Assembly: GCA_016719645.1 (NCBI GenBank)
Contig: JADJYS010000038.1
Span: 1-32,332, forward strand
Source of the DNA: a bacterium
Lineage (GTDB): Bacteria > Krumholzibacteriota > Krumholzibacteriia > LZORAL124-64-63
Direction of reading: 5' to 3'
Length of the DNA: 32,332 bases
Positions within the stretch are counted from its first letter, which is position 1, and every line of letters begins with the position of its first letter. Under the pieces are notes generated by a model that saw only the letters and a list, made by a program, of their open reading frames with translations, was not told the DNA's origin and made no database searches. Both the position numbers and the translations under genes were made by a program. Of this stretch, positions 8,181-16,143 are shown piece by piece.

Positions 8181-9248
8181 CGCGCCGCCGCCTGGCGCAG
8201 GACCGCCGCGCGCACGGTCTCGGGCCGCAGGGTCGGCAGGCAGGGCTCGCTCTCGCGGCACCGCGGCGCGAAGTAGCAGGTGCAGGCCTTCTCGGGCGCG
8301 AGGATCTCGCCGCGGCCGTACAGCTCGAACTCGGCGGGGTTGAAGATGTTGTTCAGCAGCACCAGGCGCTTGCCCAGTCCGATCGCCAGGTGCATGGCCA
8401 TCGTCACCGCCGAGACCACGACGTCGCAGCGGTCCATCACGCCCACGAACCCGTCCAGCGGGAAGGTGCCGGGGTAGCAGGCGCCGGTGGCCTCGGCCAG
8501 GCGCCGGTTGCGCGCGTCCTCCTCGGGGCCGCCCAGCAGCATCACGCCCAGCCCGTCCCGCGCAGGGCGGTCGCCAGCGCCGCCCAGTGCTCCTCGGGCC
8601 ACAGGCGGCTGGTCCAGCGCCCGCCGCAGCCGGTGTTCAGGCCGACCAGGGCGCGGCCGACCGGGGCGTCCAGGCGGGCGGCGCGGCCGGCCGGTCCAGC
8701 TCGTAGGGCTCGCCCGCGAACTCCCAGCCGCAGATCGCGAAGATCTCCTGCAGGTAGGACTGCGTGTTCGCCCGGCTGAGGTCGTCGAACAGGCCGGTCA
8801 GGAACTTGGCGCGGGCGGCCTCGCGCACCGCGGGCTGGCAGAAGCCGTCGTTGCGCAGGGTGAAGCCGACGCGCCGCGACGAGCGCGACTCGCTGGTCAG
8901 CGCGCAGGCCTCGGGGTCCTTGTCCAGGTTGATGATCAGGTCGAAGTCGGTGTTGCGCGCCCAGACGATCGAGGCGGCGTCGAAGCGGCGCCGGTCCGGC
9001 ACCGACGCCGGCACCAGCTCCGGGTAGTACGACAGCCAGGTGAGCAGGTGGCGCGGGTAGTGCCGGCGCAGGGCCGCGAGCAGCGGCGTCGTGCGCACGA
9101 CGTCGCCCGCCGCGCCCAGCTTGATCAGCAGGATGCGCCCGCAGCGCGGCGTGAACTCGGGGCAGCCCTCGCAGTGGACGCCGCGCTCCTTGTGCGGAGC
9201 GCAGGGCCGGTCGCCGCGGAAGTGCAGGCAGTCGCGCCGGACCTCCAT
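8177..9248 (-). CDS. Glycosyltransferase family 9 (heptosyltransferase-like), two frame breaks
   Basis: A GT9 enzyme of about 357 residues, of the ADP-heptose:LPS heptosyltransferase type. After a Cys-rich N-terminal segment (DCLHFRGDRPC, HKERGVHCEGC) comes the family start RILLIKLGAAGDVVRTTPLL, then DFDLIINLDKD. The C-terminal donor half has MLLGGPEED, VVVSAVTMAMHLAIGLGK and another Cys-rich tail (CTCYFAPRC, ESEPC). Two single-base losses break the frame, near 8680 (before RLDAPVGRALVGLNTGCGG) and near 8558-8563 (before DGLGVMLL), both in G/C runs. All blocks are intact, so sequence error is more likely than decay. The ATG at 9248 lies one base after the TPR gene stop. The paired cysteine clusters suggest a bound metal, an unusual addition to GT9. 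Confidence 0.85.
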
Positions 9249-9249
9249 G

Positions 9250-10293
9250 TCAGGGGCCTCCTTCGGTGTCGGGTTGCCGCAGCAGGGCTTCCGCCTCGCG
9301 GTCGAGATCTCCGGGCAATCCCAGCTCGCGGGCGAGCCGCAGCGCGGCGCGCGCCTGGTCCGGGTTGGCCAGGGCCAGGTGCAGGCGGGCGAGAGCGAAG
9401 GCGCCCAGCGCCTTCTGCCCGCGGTCGGCGGCGCCCCGCACCGCCGCGTCGAAGGCCTCCAGGGCGCCGTAGAGGTCGCCCCGCGCCTGCAGGATCCAGC
9501 CCAGGCGGCGCTGCGCCTCGCTGATGGACCAGGCCGTGGCGTCGGGCGCCGCCAGCGCCCGGCGGCAGAAACGCTCGGCGCGGGTCGTGTCGCCGGCGGC
9601 CAGCATCGCGTCGGTGTCGGCCAGCAGCGGCGAACCGTGGACGCGCACCACGTCGAGCTGCCGGCGCAGCTCGCGCTCCACGTCGGCGAGCTCCGGCGGC
9701 AGCCGGTAGCCCAGGGCCCGGTCCAGGTGCGCCGCGGCATCTTCGGCGGCGCCGCGCTTCTTCGCGAGGCCGGCCAGCATCAGCTCGGCCACCGCCCCGT
9801 CCTCGCCCTGGCGGGCCGCGTCCTCGAACAGCGCCGCGGCGCGCTCGTCGTCCCCGGCCTCGAGCGCCTCGAGCCCGCGGTTCATGGCGTAGCCGTAGGC
9901 CTGGCGCGTCTCGTCGGGCGGCGGGCCGAGGAGCTTGACGGTGAAGACGCCGCCCCCGGACAGGTCCGCGGTGATCGTCACCGCGATGGCCTCGTCGCGG
10001 CCCCAGGGGACGCGGACCTCGTGGTGCGACTCGCCGTTCTGCTGGTAGAGCAGCGAACCGTCGGCCAGGCGCAGCACGTTCACGTGGCAGAGCAGCTGGT
10101 CGCCGTCGACGGTCAGCCGCCAGGCCCGCACCGGGATCTGCGCGTACTCGATCCGGAACTGCACCGACTCCCCGCCCCGCAGCAGGTAGGTCTCCTGGCC
10201 GCGGGCCGTCCAGAGCCCCTCGGGCACGCCGTCGGCCGCGGCCGGCGCGGCGGCGAGCAGCAGGGCGGCGAGGATCGCGCAGGTCGCTCTCAC
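9250..10293 (-). CDS. Exported TPR-repeat protein
   Basis: 347 residues with a signal peptide (about residues 1-20, LAALLLAAAPAAADG). A beta-rich domain follows to about residue 125 (EGLWTARGQETYLLRGGESVQF and VPWGRDEAIAVTITADLSG). The C-terminal two thirds is helical, with TPR-like pairs such as GLEALEAGDDERAAALFEDA, RRLGWILQARGDLYGALEAF and LARLHLALANPDQARAALRLA. The start is GTG, with AAGGAG eight bases upstream. It is the first gene of the glycan operon, one base upstream of the GT9 gene. A scaffolding or assembly role in the periplasm is possible, but nothing in the sequence names a partner. Confidence 0.8.
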   Translation of the reverse strand: MRATCAILAALLLAAAPAAADGVPEGLWTARGQETYLLRGGESVQFRIEYAQIPVRAWRLTVDGDQLLCHVNVLRLADGSLLYQQNGESHHEVRVPWGRDEAIAVTITADLSGGGVFTVKLLGPPPDETRQAYGYAMNRGLEALEAGDDERAAALFEDAARQGEDGAVAELMLAGLAKKRGAAEDAAAHLDRALGYRLPPELADVERELRRQLDVVRVHGSPLLADTDAMLAAGDTTRAERFCRRALAAPDATAWSISEAQRRLGWILQARGDLYGALEAFDAAVRGAADRGQKALGAFALARLHLALANPDQARAALRLARELGLPGDLDREAEALLRQPDTEGGP

Positions 10294-10304
10294 GGGGTTT
10301 CTCC

Positions 10305-10333
10305 TTCGACGCGCCCGGCTTCGGTGCTATCTT
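10305..10333 (+). promoter_or_regulatory. Candidate promoter of mqnD
   Basis: Plus strand: TTCGAC (10305-10310), 17 bp spacer, TATCTT (10328-10333), in the divergent gap before mqnD. The -35 match is weak. Confidence 0.35.
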
Positions 10334-10346
10334 GGCCGTCGCTCCG

Positions 10347-10375
10347 AAGATATCGGAAGCGGCCGCCCGCGACAA
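10347..10375 (-). promoter_or_regulatory. Candidate promoter of the TPR-glycosyltransferase operon
   Basis: Minus strand: TTGTCG (10375-10370), 17 bp spacer, TATCTT (10352-10347), giving a leader of about 45 bases before the GTG at 10293. Confidence 0.45.
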
Positions 10376-10400
10376 GCAGCGTCACTCCCGGAGGAGAGCC

Positions 10401-11243
10401 ATGAGCACGACCGTGAACCTGACCCTGGGCCACTCCCCCGACCCCGACGACGCCTTCATGCACTACGCCCTGGCCCGCGGCAAGATCGACACGGGGCCCT
10501 ACCGCTTCGAACACGTCCTGCAGGACATCCAGACCCTGAACGAGCGGGCGACCCGCGGCGAGCTGGACATCACGGCCATCAGCGTCCACGCCTACGCCTA
10601 CGTGGCCGACAAGTACGCCCTGCTGCCCTCGGGCGCCAGCATGGGCGACCGCTACGGGCCGATGGTGGTGGCCCGCGAGGCCTTCGCGCCCGACGACCTG
10701 CGCGGCCGCCGCATCGCCGTGCCCGGCCTGATGACCAGCGCCTACCTCGAGCTGCGCCTCGCGCTCGGCGACTTCGAGCCGGTGGTGGTGCCCTTCGACC
10801 GGATCATCGAGGAGGTCGCCGCCGGGACCCACGACGCCGGCCTGATCATCCACGAGGGCCAGCTGACCTACCGCGAGCAGGGCCTGCACAGCTGCCTCGA
10901 ACTCGGCCCCTGGTGGGACGACCTGACCGGCGGCCTGCCCCTGCCCCTGGGCGCCAACACCATCCACAAGCGCCACGGCGAGCGCATGCCCGAGATCGCC
11001 CGCATCCTCGAAGCGAGCATCCGCTACGGCCTCGAGCACCGCGCCGAGGCCCTCGACTACGCCCTGGGCTGGGCCCGCGACATGGAAGTCGACCTCGCGG
11101 ACGAGTTCGTCGGCATGTACGTCAACCACTGGACCCTCGACTACGGCGACAAGGGCCGCGCGGCCATCCGCGAACTCCTGGACCGCGCCCACGTCGCCGG
11201 TCTGATCCCGCAAGTCCATGGGCTGGAGTTCGTGACGACGTGA
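10401..11243 (+). CDS. mqnD: 1,4-dihydroxy-6-naphthoate synthase MqnD (menaquinone, futalosine pathway)
   Basis: 280-residue cytoplasmic enzyme of the MqnA/MqnD family, a periplasmic-binding-protein fold. MqnD converts cyclic dehypoxanthinyl futalosine to dihydroxynaphthoate. Visible signatures are LGHSPDPDDAFMHYALARGKI at the N-terminus (MqnD-type SPxxDDAF), ELDITAISVHAYAYVADKY, the hinge region RIAVPGLMTSAYLELRL, DAGLIIHEGQLTY and LPLPLGANTIHKRHG. GGAGGAG precedes the ATG. Other mqn genes are not in the window. The gene implies menaquinone-based respiration through the futalosine route. MqnA (chorismate dehydratase) is the alternative, but the SPDPDDAF start and NTIHKRHG favour MqnD. Confidence 0.87.
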   Translation: MSTTVNLTLGHSPDPDDAFMHYALARGKIDTGPYRFEHVLQDIQTLNERATRGELDITAISVHAYAYVADKYALLPSGASMGDRYGPMVVAREAFAPDDLRGRRIAVPGLMTSAYLELRLALGDFEPVVVPFDRIIEEVAAGTHDAGLIIHEGQLTYREQGLHSCLELGPWWDDLTGGLPLPLGANTIHKRHGERMPEIARILEASIRYGLEHRAEALDYALGWARDMEVDLADEFVGMYVNHWTLDYGDKGRAAIRELLDRAHVAGLIPQVHGLEFVTT

Positions 11244-11279
11244 GCGATCTGCGCATGGAACGACCCAAATCCAATGGAT

Positions 11280-11308
11280 TTGCGGATTTGATGGGAATAT
11301 GGCATAAT
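11280..11308 (+). promoter_or_regulatory. Putative sigma-70-type promoter of the metallophosphoesterase gene
   Basis: TTGCGG (11280-11285), 17 bp spacer, CATAAT (11303-11308), about 40 bp upstream of the ATG at 11348. A short inverted repeat (AAATCC-AAT-GGATTT, about 11267-11281) overlaps the -35 and could be an operator or an mqnD 3' hairpin. Confidence 0.55.
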
Positions 11309-11347
11309 TGAGGAAATGTGCGGGCTTTCTTCCTCCCGGGAGTCGTC

Positions 11348-13069
11348 ATGCGTTCGTGGACCCTGATCCTCTTGATCTGCCTGCTGTGCGGCGCCCAGGC
11401 GGGCGCGCAGACCTACACGCTGGCCGACACGCTGACGGTGATCCAGCGGCCGCTGGTCAACCTCCCCTCGCTGGTGCTGCCGGGGCAGGACCTGGTGATC
11501 AGCTGCGTCGCCCCCCTGGGGACCACGGGCTGGACGGCGCGGCTGGAGCGCGGGGCGCTGCAGATCCCGCTGGAGGTCGTCGGCGCCGCCTACGACCCCG
11601 CGACCACCTGGTGGACCGTCGCGGCCGCGGTGCCCGACGTGCCGGTCTTCGACCTCTACGACCTGCGCGTGACCGCCTCCGGCGGCCTGAACGACCGCGC
11701 CCGCCACGCGGTGCGCGTGCTGCCGCAGTGGCGCGAGGACTTCACCTTCGTGCACATCACCGACACGCACCTGCCCACCTACCTCTACTACTACGAGAGC
11801 GGCGCGGCGACCGACAGCACCACCAGCGTGGGGCTGCGCACGATCCTGGACGACGTGGGCATCATCAACCCGGAGTTCATCCTGCTGACCGGCGACCTGG
11901 TCAACGAGGGCGAGCTCGAGGACTACCTCGGCCGGCGCTACTACAGCCGCGCCCAGCAGCTGCTCGCCGAGTCGAGCGTGCCGGTGTTCCTGACCGGCGG
12001 CAACCACGACCTCGGCGGCTGGGACAGCACGCCGCCGAGCGACGGCACCTCGCGGCGCGACTGGTGGCGCTTCTTCGGCTGGCGGCGGCTCGGCAACCCG
12101 CCGCCCGGCGCCCCGGCGCGGACCCAGGACTACGGTTTCGACTACGGCCCGGTCCACTTCATCGGCCTGGAGGCCTACGACAACTACGACAACTGGCGCG
12201 CGGAGATCTACGGCACCGAGAGCTACACCAACGCCCAGGTGTCCTGGCTGCAGCAGGAAGTCGGCGCCGCCTCGGCCAGCGAGGCGATCGTGCTGTTCAG
12301 CCACTTCGACTTCCAGGACGAGCTGGACCTGCCCGCCTTGAACATCGACCTGAGCCTGTGGGGCCACATCCACAGCGACACCGACGACGCCACCGCGCCC
12401 TACGACGTCTCCACCGACAACGCGAGCGGCTCCAACCACCCCTTCCGGGTGGTCCGCTGGACCGGCGGCCACTTCGACGTGCGCCCCACCCTGGACGCCT
12501 ACGCCGGCGCCAACCTGACCACGACGTTCACGCCCGACAACAGCGGCACTTCCGACACGGTGTCCGTGCTGCTGCACAACGGCTACGCCGAGCGCTTCCA
12601 CAACGCGCTGGTGCGGGTGAACATGCCCGCCGACGCCCCCGGCTTCCTGGTCACCGGCGGCACGCTCATGCAGGTGGACGACACCGGCCCGGTCGCGGTG
12701 TGCTACGTCGAGACGGTCCTGAACCCCTCGAGCAACCAGACCGTCACCGTGACCGTGGACCCCGACGCCCAGACCGGCGCCGGCGACGCCCCCCACCCGC
12801 GCCTGCTGGCCGCGAGCCCGAACCCCTTCAATCCCCGCACCGAGGTCGCCTTCGACCTGCCCGCGGCCGCCGTCTGCCGCCTGACGGTGTTCGACGCCCG
12901 CGGCTGCGAGGTCGCGGTCCTGGCCGACGGCCCGCTCCCGGCGGGGCGCCACGTCGCCGCCTGGGAGGGCCGCGACGCCGCCGGCCGGCCGCAGCCCTCG
13001 GGCGTCTACTTCCTGGGCCTGCGCGCCGGCGCCTTCAGCGAGACGCGCAAGATCACCCTGGCCCGCTAA
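11348..13069 (+). CDS. Secreted metallophosphoesterase with FlgD-like/T9SS-type C-terminal domain
   Basis: 573-residue exported calcineurin-like phosphoesterase. The signal peptide ends near AQAGAQ. A beta-sandwich N-terminal domain precedes the catalytic core. Metal ligands sit in HITDTHL (D139, H141), TGDLVNEG (D183), GGNHD (N219, H220), FSHFD and WGHIHSD. After a beta-rich linker, residues about 490-573 form the sorting/FlgD-like module: SPNPFNPRTEVAFDLP, RLTVFDARGCEVAVL, AWEGRDAAGRPQPSGVYFL. This module is typical of secreted proteins in FCB-group and related candidate phyla, often tied to type IX secretion or surface anchoring. GGGAG sits before the ATG at 11348, better supported than an upstream ATG at 11318. 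Substrate unknown. Confidence 0.9.
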   Translation: MRSWTLILLICLLCGAQAGAQTYTLADTLTVIQRPLVNLPSLVLPGQDLVISCVAPLGTTGWTARLERGALQIPLEVVGAAYDPATTWWTVAAAVPDVPVFDLYDLRVTASGGLNDRARHAVRVLPQWREDFTFVHITDTHLPTYLYYYESGAATDSTTSVGLRTILDDVGIINPEFILLTGDLVNEGELEDYLGRRYYSRAQQLLAESSVPVFLTGGNHDLGGWDSTPPSDGTSRRDWWRFFGWRRLGNPPPGAPARTQDYGFDYGPVHFIGLEAYDNYDNWRAEIYGTESYTNAQVSWLQQEVGAASASEAIVLFSHFDFQDELDLPALNIDLSLWGHIHSDTDDATAPYDVSTDNASGSNHPFRVVRWTGGHFDVRPTLDAYAGANLTTTFTPDNSGTSDTVSVLLHNGYAERFHNALVRVNMPADAPGFLVTGGTLMQVDDTGPVAVCYVETVLNPSSNQTVTVTVDPDAQTGAGDAPHPRLLAASPNPFNPRTEVAFDLPAAAVCRLTVFDARGCEVAVLADGPLPAGRHVAAWEGRDAAGRPQPSGVYFLGLRAGAFSETRKITLAR

Positions 13070-13084
13070 CCTTTGGTTGGTGGA

Positions 13085-13111
13085 CCCCCCCCCCCCGCCC
13101 CCCGGGGGGGG
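13085..13111. other. C12-G-C6-G8 homopolymer tract
   Basis: Between the metallophosphoesterase stop and the M2 peptidase gene lie 12 C, one G, 6 C and 8 G. The minus strand carries 12 and 6 consecutive G, enough for a G-quadruplex. The plus strand C6/G8 can fold back with little loop. It may be a 3' end structure or a sequencing trouble spot; the exact run lengths should not be trusted. Confidence 0.6.
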
Positions 13112-13200
13112 CCGCGCCAGCTGCCGGCCATCGCGCCTTCTCCCACGCTCCGATCTCTGATAATCTCCCGAGGCAACCCCAACGCTCCCGGGAGGCTTCC

Positions 13201-14988
13201 ATGTCCCTGTCGCGCCGTCTCCTTCTCGCGGCCCTGCTCGCCGCCGTCGCCCTGACCGGCTGCAAGCAGCCGGCCGACGATCTCGACGCCTTCCTCGCCG
13301 ACTACAACGTCCTGTACCGCGACCTCTGGCAGAGGGCCGAGGGCGCGCGCTGGGACGCCAACGTCGACGTCGGCGAGGCCACCTCGGCCGCGCGCGTCGC
13401 CGCCGAGGAGGAGTTTGCGGCGCGGCTGGGCGAGGCCGGACTCATCGCCAAGGCCCGCGCCTTCCTGGAACGCGACGACCTGACCTTCGTGCAGCGCCAG
13501 CAGCTGAAGTACGTGCTGCTGAACGCCGCCAAGTTCCCCGGCACCATCCCCGAGGTGACCTCGCGGCTGATCCGCGCCGAGGCCGCGCAGAACGAGCGCC
13601 TGTTCGGCTACGAATTCTCGGTGACCCTGCCCGACGGCACGGTGCGGCCGACCGACTCCAACGAGATCACCACGATGCTGGCCGACTCGCGCGACCTCGC
13701 CGAGCGTCGCGCCTACTGGGAGGCGAGCAAGGCCATCGGCCCGACCCTGCGCGACGGCCTGGTCGAGCTGCGCGACCTGCGCAACCAGACCGCGCAGAGC
13801 ATGGGCCACTCCTCGTACTTCGGCATGGAGGTCGGCGAGTACGGCCTGACCTCCGCCGAGATGATGGCCCTGATGGACGAGGTCCTGGCCGGCCTGCGCC
13901 CGCTCTACGAGCAGCTGCACTGCTGGGCGCGGCACGAGCTGGCCGCCCGCTACGGCGAGCCCGTGCCCGCCCTGATCCCGGCCCACTGGCTCGGCAACAA
14001 GTGGGCCCAGGACTGGCCCGGCATCGTCGAGGGCGTCGACCTGGACGCCCTGGTCGCCGGCCGCGACCCGCAGTGGATGATCGAGCAGGCCGAGCGCTAC
14101 TACACGAGCATGGGCTTCGAACCGCTGCCCGCCTCGTTCCACGCGAACAGCGACCTGTTCGCGCTGCCCGACGGCGCGACGCGCACCAAGAACTCCCACG
14201 CCTCGGCCTGGCACATCGACCTGGACCGCGACGTGCGCTCGCTGATGAGCGTCGAGCCCACCTTCGACTGGCTGCAGACGACCCACCACGAGCTGGGCCA
14301 CATCTACTACTACCTGGCCTACAGCAACCCCGAGGTGCCGTTCGTGCTGCGCACCGGCGCCAACCGCGCCTTCCACGAGGGCGTCGGCACGCTGATCGAG
14401 CTGGTCGCCGGCCAGACCGCCTACCTGCAGGAGATCGGCCTGATGACCGCGGCCGACGAGCCCGACCGCATCAGCTGGCTGCTGAACCAGGCCCTGCTGG
14501 GCCCGGTGGTCTTCCTGCCCTTCGCCTGCGGCACGATGACGCACTGGGAGCACGACTTCTACGAGGAGCCGCTGGCGGCCGACCGGATGAACGCGCGCTG
14601 GTGGGAATACGTCGCCCGCTTCCAGGGCGTCGCCCCGCCCGCCCCGCGCGGCGAGCAGTGGTGCGACGCGGCGACCAAGACCCACATCAACGACGACGCG
14701 GCCCAGTACTACGACTACGCGCTGTCGAGCGTGATCCTGCACCAGCTCCACGACCACATCTGCCGCGAGATCCTGCACCGGGACCCGCAGACCGCGACCT
14801 ACTACGGCAACCGGGAAGTCGGCGCCTACCTGCGCACGATCCTGGAGCCCGGCGCCACCCGCGACTGGCGCGAACTGATGCGCGAGGCCACCGGCGAGGA
14901 CCTCTCCAGCCGCGCGATGCTGGCGTACTTCGCCCCGCTGCAGGCGTGGCTGGAGGAGCAGAACCGGGGCCGGGCCGTCGGCTTCTGA
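13201..14988 (+). CDS. M2-family (ACE-like) zinc dipeptidyl carboxypeptidase, lipoprotein
   Basis: 595-residue peptidase of family M2, which releases C-terminal dipeptides from peptides. A lipoprotein signal (lipobox LTGC, Cys about 21) places it in the cell envelope. Zinc site: HHELGH (H363, E364, H367) and the downstream glutamate in AFHEGVG (E393). C-terminal conserved parts include HINDDAAQYYDYALSSVI, and NREVGAYLRTILEPGATRDW matches the family's substrate-binding end. Length is normal for a single M2 domain. GGGAGG precedes the ATG. A possible -10 (GATAAT, 13159-13164) lies upstream, without a clear -35. With the nearby POT transporter it may serve peptide scavenging; that link is inference. 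Confidence 0.93.
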   Translation: MSLSRRLLLAALLAAVALTGCKQPADDLDAFLADYNVLYRDLWQRAEGARWDANVDVGEATSAARVAAEEEFAARLGEAGLIAKARAFLERDDLTFVQRQQLKYVLLNAAKFPGTIPEVTSRLIRAEAAQNERLFGYEFSVTLPDGTVRPTDSNEITTMLADSRDLAERRAYWEASKAIGPTLRDGLVELRDLRNQTAQSMGHSSYFGMEVGEYGLTSAEMMALMDEVLAGLRPLYEQLHCWARHELAARYGEPVPALIPAHWLGNKWAQDWPGIVEGVDLDALVAGRDPQWMIEQAERYYTSMGFEPLPASFHANSDLFALPDGATRTKNSHASAWHIDLDRDVRSLMSVEPTFDWLQTTHHELGHIYYYLAYSNPEVPFVLRTGANRAFHEGVGTLIELVAGQTAYLQEIGLMTAADEPDRISWLLNQALLGPVVFLPFACGTMTHWEHDFYEEPLAADRMNARWWEYVARFQGVAPPAPRGEQWCDAATKTHINDDAAQYYDYALSSVILHQLHDHICREILHRDPQTATYYGNREVGAYLRTILEPGATRDWRELMREATGEDLSSRAMLAYFAPLQAWLEEQNRGRAVGF

Positions 14989-15007
14989 ACACGGGAGGGA
15001 TGACGCG

Positions 15008-15904
15008 ATGAGAGGATACCCGTTCGCGGCCGCCCTGGCGGCGGCGCTGCTGATCGCCGGCGCGGGCGCCGCGCCCGCCCAGGACTTCGGCCCGATCCAG
15101 GTACGGACCACGGAGCTGGCCCCCGGCGTGCACCTGCTGCAGGGCGCCGGCGGCAACGTGCTGGCCTGCGCCGGCGACGGCAAGCTCCTGCTGATCGACG
15201 CCGACTACGAGCAGATGGCCGACAAGCTGCTCGCGGCGACGGCCGCCCTGGCAGCCGGACCGGTCGCCCTGGTCGTCGCCACCCACTGGCACTTCGACCA
15301 CGTCGGCGGCTTCGCCGCCCTGGCCGACGCCGGCGCCGTGCTCGCGGCCCACGCGTCGGTCCGCGACTGGATGGCCGCGCCCCAGCACCTGGACGTGCTG
15401 GACCACGACGTGCCGGCCTCGCCGCCCTCGGCGCTGCCGGGCATCTGCGTCGGCGACACGCTGACCCTGCGCTGGGGCGACGAGACGGTCGGCCTGCGCC
15501 ACGTGGCCGGCCACACCGGCGGCGACCTCGTCGCGCACCTGCACCGCGCCGACGTCGTGCACGCGGGCGACCTGTTCTTCAACTGCGGCTACCCCTACAT
15601 CGACACCGCGCACGGCGGCTCGATCGACGGGATGATCCGCGGCGTGGAATACGTGCTGAGCCTGTGCGGCCCCGCCACGCGCATCGTGCCGGGCCACGGG
15701 CCCCTCGCCTCGCCCGACGAGCTGCGCGTCTACCTCGGCATCCTCGAGGAATATCGACGGATCGTAGCCGCCGAGAAGGCGGCCGGCCGCTCCCTCGAGG
15801 AGGTCGTGGCCGCACGTCCGGCGGCGGCGCTCGATGAGCAGTGGGGCCGGGCCATGTTCCCGCCCGAAGCGTTCATCGAGATGATCTGGCTATCCACTCC
15901 CTGA
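15008..15904 (+). CDS. Exported MBL-fold metallo-hydrolase
   Basis: 298 residues with a signal peptide (about 1-25, ending APAQ), so periplasmic. The metallo-beta-lactamase fold motifs are complete: ATHWHFDHVGG (H93, H95, D97, H98), AGHTGGD (H169), HAGDLFFN (D188) and VPGHGP (H230), giving a two-metal hydrolase. The pattern is that of the SoxH/quinoprotein-relay-like or cyclase-like MBL group rather than a confirmed beta-lactamase; the substrate is not readable. GGGAGG stands before the ATG, 19 bp after the M2 peptidase stop, so the two are probably one operon. The last codons and stop (15902-15904) lie inside the left arm of repeat copy 3. Confidence 0.88.
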   Translation: MRGYPFAAALAAALLIAGAGAAPAQDFGPIQVRTTELAPGVHLLQGAGGNVLACAGDGKLLLIDADYEQMADKLLAATAALAAGPVALVVATHWHFDHVGGFAALADAGAVLAAHASVRDWMAAPQHLDVLDHDVPASPPSALPGICVGDTLTLRWGDETVGLRHVAGHTGGDLVAHLHRADVVHAGDLFFNCGYPYIDTAHGGSIDGMIRGVEYVLSLCGPATRIVPGHGPLASPDELRVYLGILEEYRRIVAAEKAAGRSLEEVVAARPAAALDEQWGRAMFPPEAFIEMIWLSTP

Positions 15905-16049
15905 CCTGGATCCATGCACGTGGCGGCAGGGGACGCGCGCCGGACACATCCTGTGTCCGGCGCGCTCGGCTTCCGGGCCGCTCCGCCATCCTGGCTGCGC
16001 GGCCCTGCAGACGCCCCTGCCGCCACGTGCATGGATCCAGGTCAGGGAG
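15897..16049 (+). repeat. Cloverleaf palindrome repeat, copy 3 (overlaps a stop codon)
   Basis: The outer arms 15897-15932 and 16014-16049 are perfectly complementary over 36 bp. Hairpin A is 15935-15948 with 15952-15965 (14 bp, loop TCC). Hairpin B is 15975-15981 with 15999-16005 plus inner GCCA/TGGC (15985-15988, 15992-15995). The junction TCGGCTTCCGGG separates them, and CCTGCAGACGCCCC follows. The left arm begins five bases before the TGA of the MBL gene, so the right arm is an inverted copy of the end of that gene. The element is in sense orientation to the gene. Confidence 0.9.
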
Positions 16050-16079
16050 GAACAGGTTGCAGATGATCGCGATGAATGG

Positions 16080-16108
16080 TTGCGGTGCGTAACTGTCAGC
16101 CCTATATT
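16080..16108 (+). promoter_or_regulatory. Putative sigma-70-type promoter of arsR-arsM
   Basis: TTGCGG (16080-16085), exact 17 bp spacer, TATATT (16103-16108). The predicted transcript start near 16115 falls inside an inverted repeat that could be the ArsR operator. Confidence 0.65.
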
Positions 16109-16131
16109 TGCACTATGGCGCACATATGCAA
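16108..16131. promoter_or_regulatory. arsR: Candidate ArsR operator
   Basis: Imperfect palindrome with outer half-sites TTGCA (16108-16112) and TGCAA (16127-16131) and inner ACTATG/CATAT similarity. It lies right after the -10 and before the Shine-Dalgarno. ArsR/SmtB repressors bind such imperfect dyads over their own promoters and leave on binding metalloid. Assignment rests on position and symmetry. Confidence 0.5.
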
Positions 16132-16143
16132 GGGAGGCCGGGT

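Noticed and set aside
15841..16123. Short open frames over the repeat (such as a Cys/Arg-rich frame at 15890-16123)
   Set aside because: They simply translate the palindrome; similar frames appear in each copy and carry no ribosome site.
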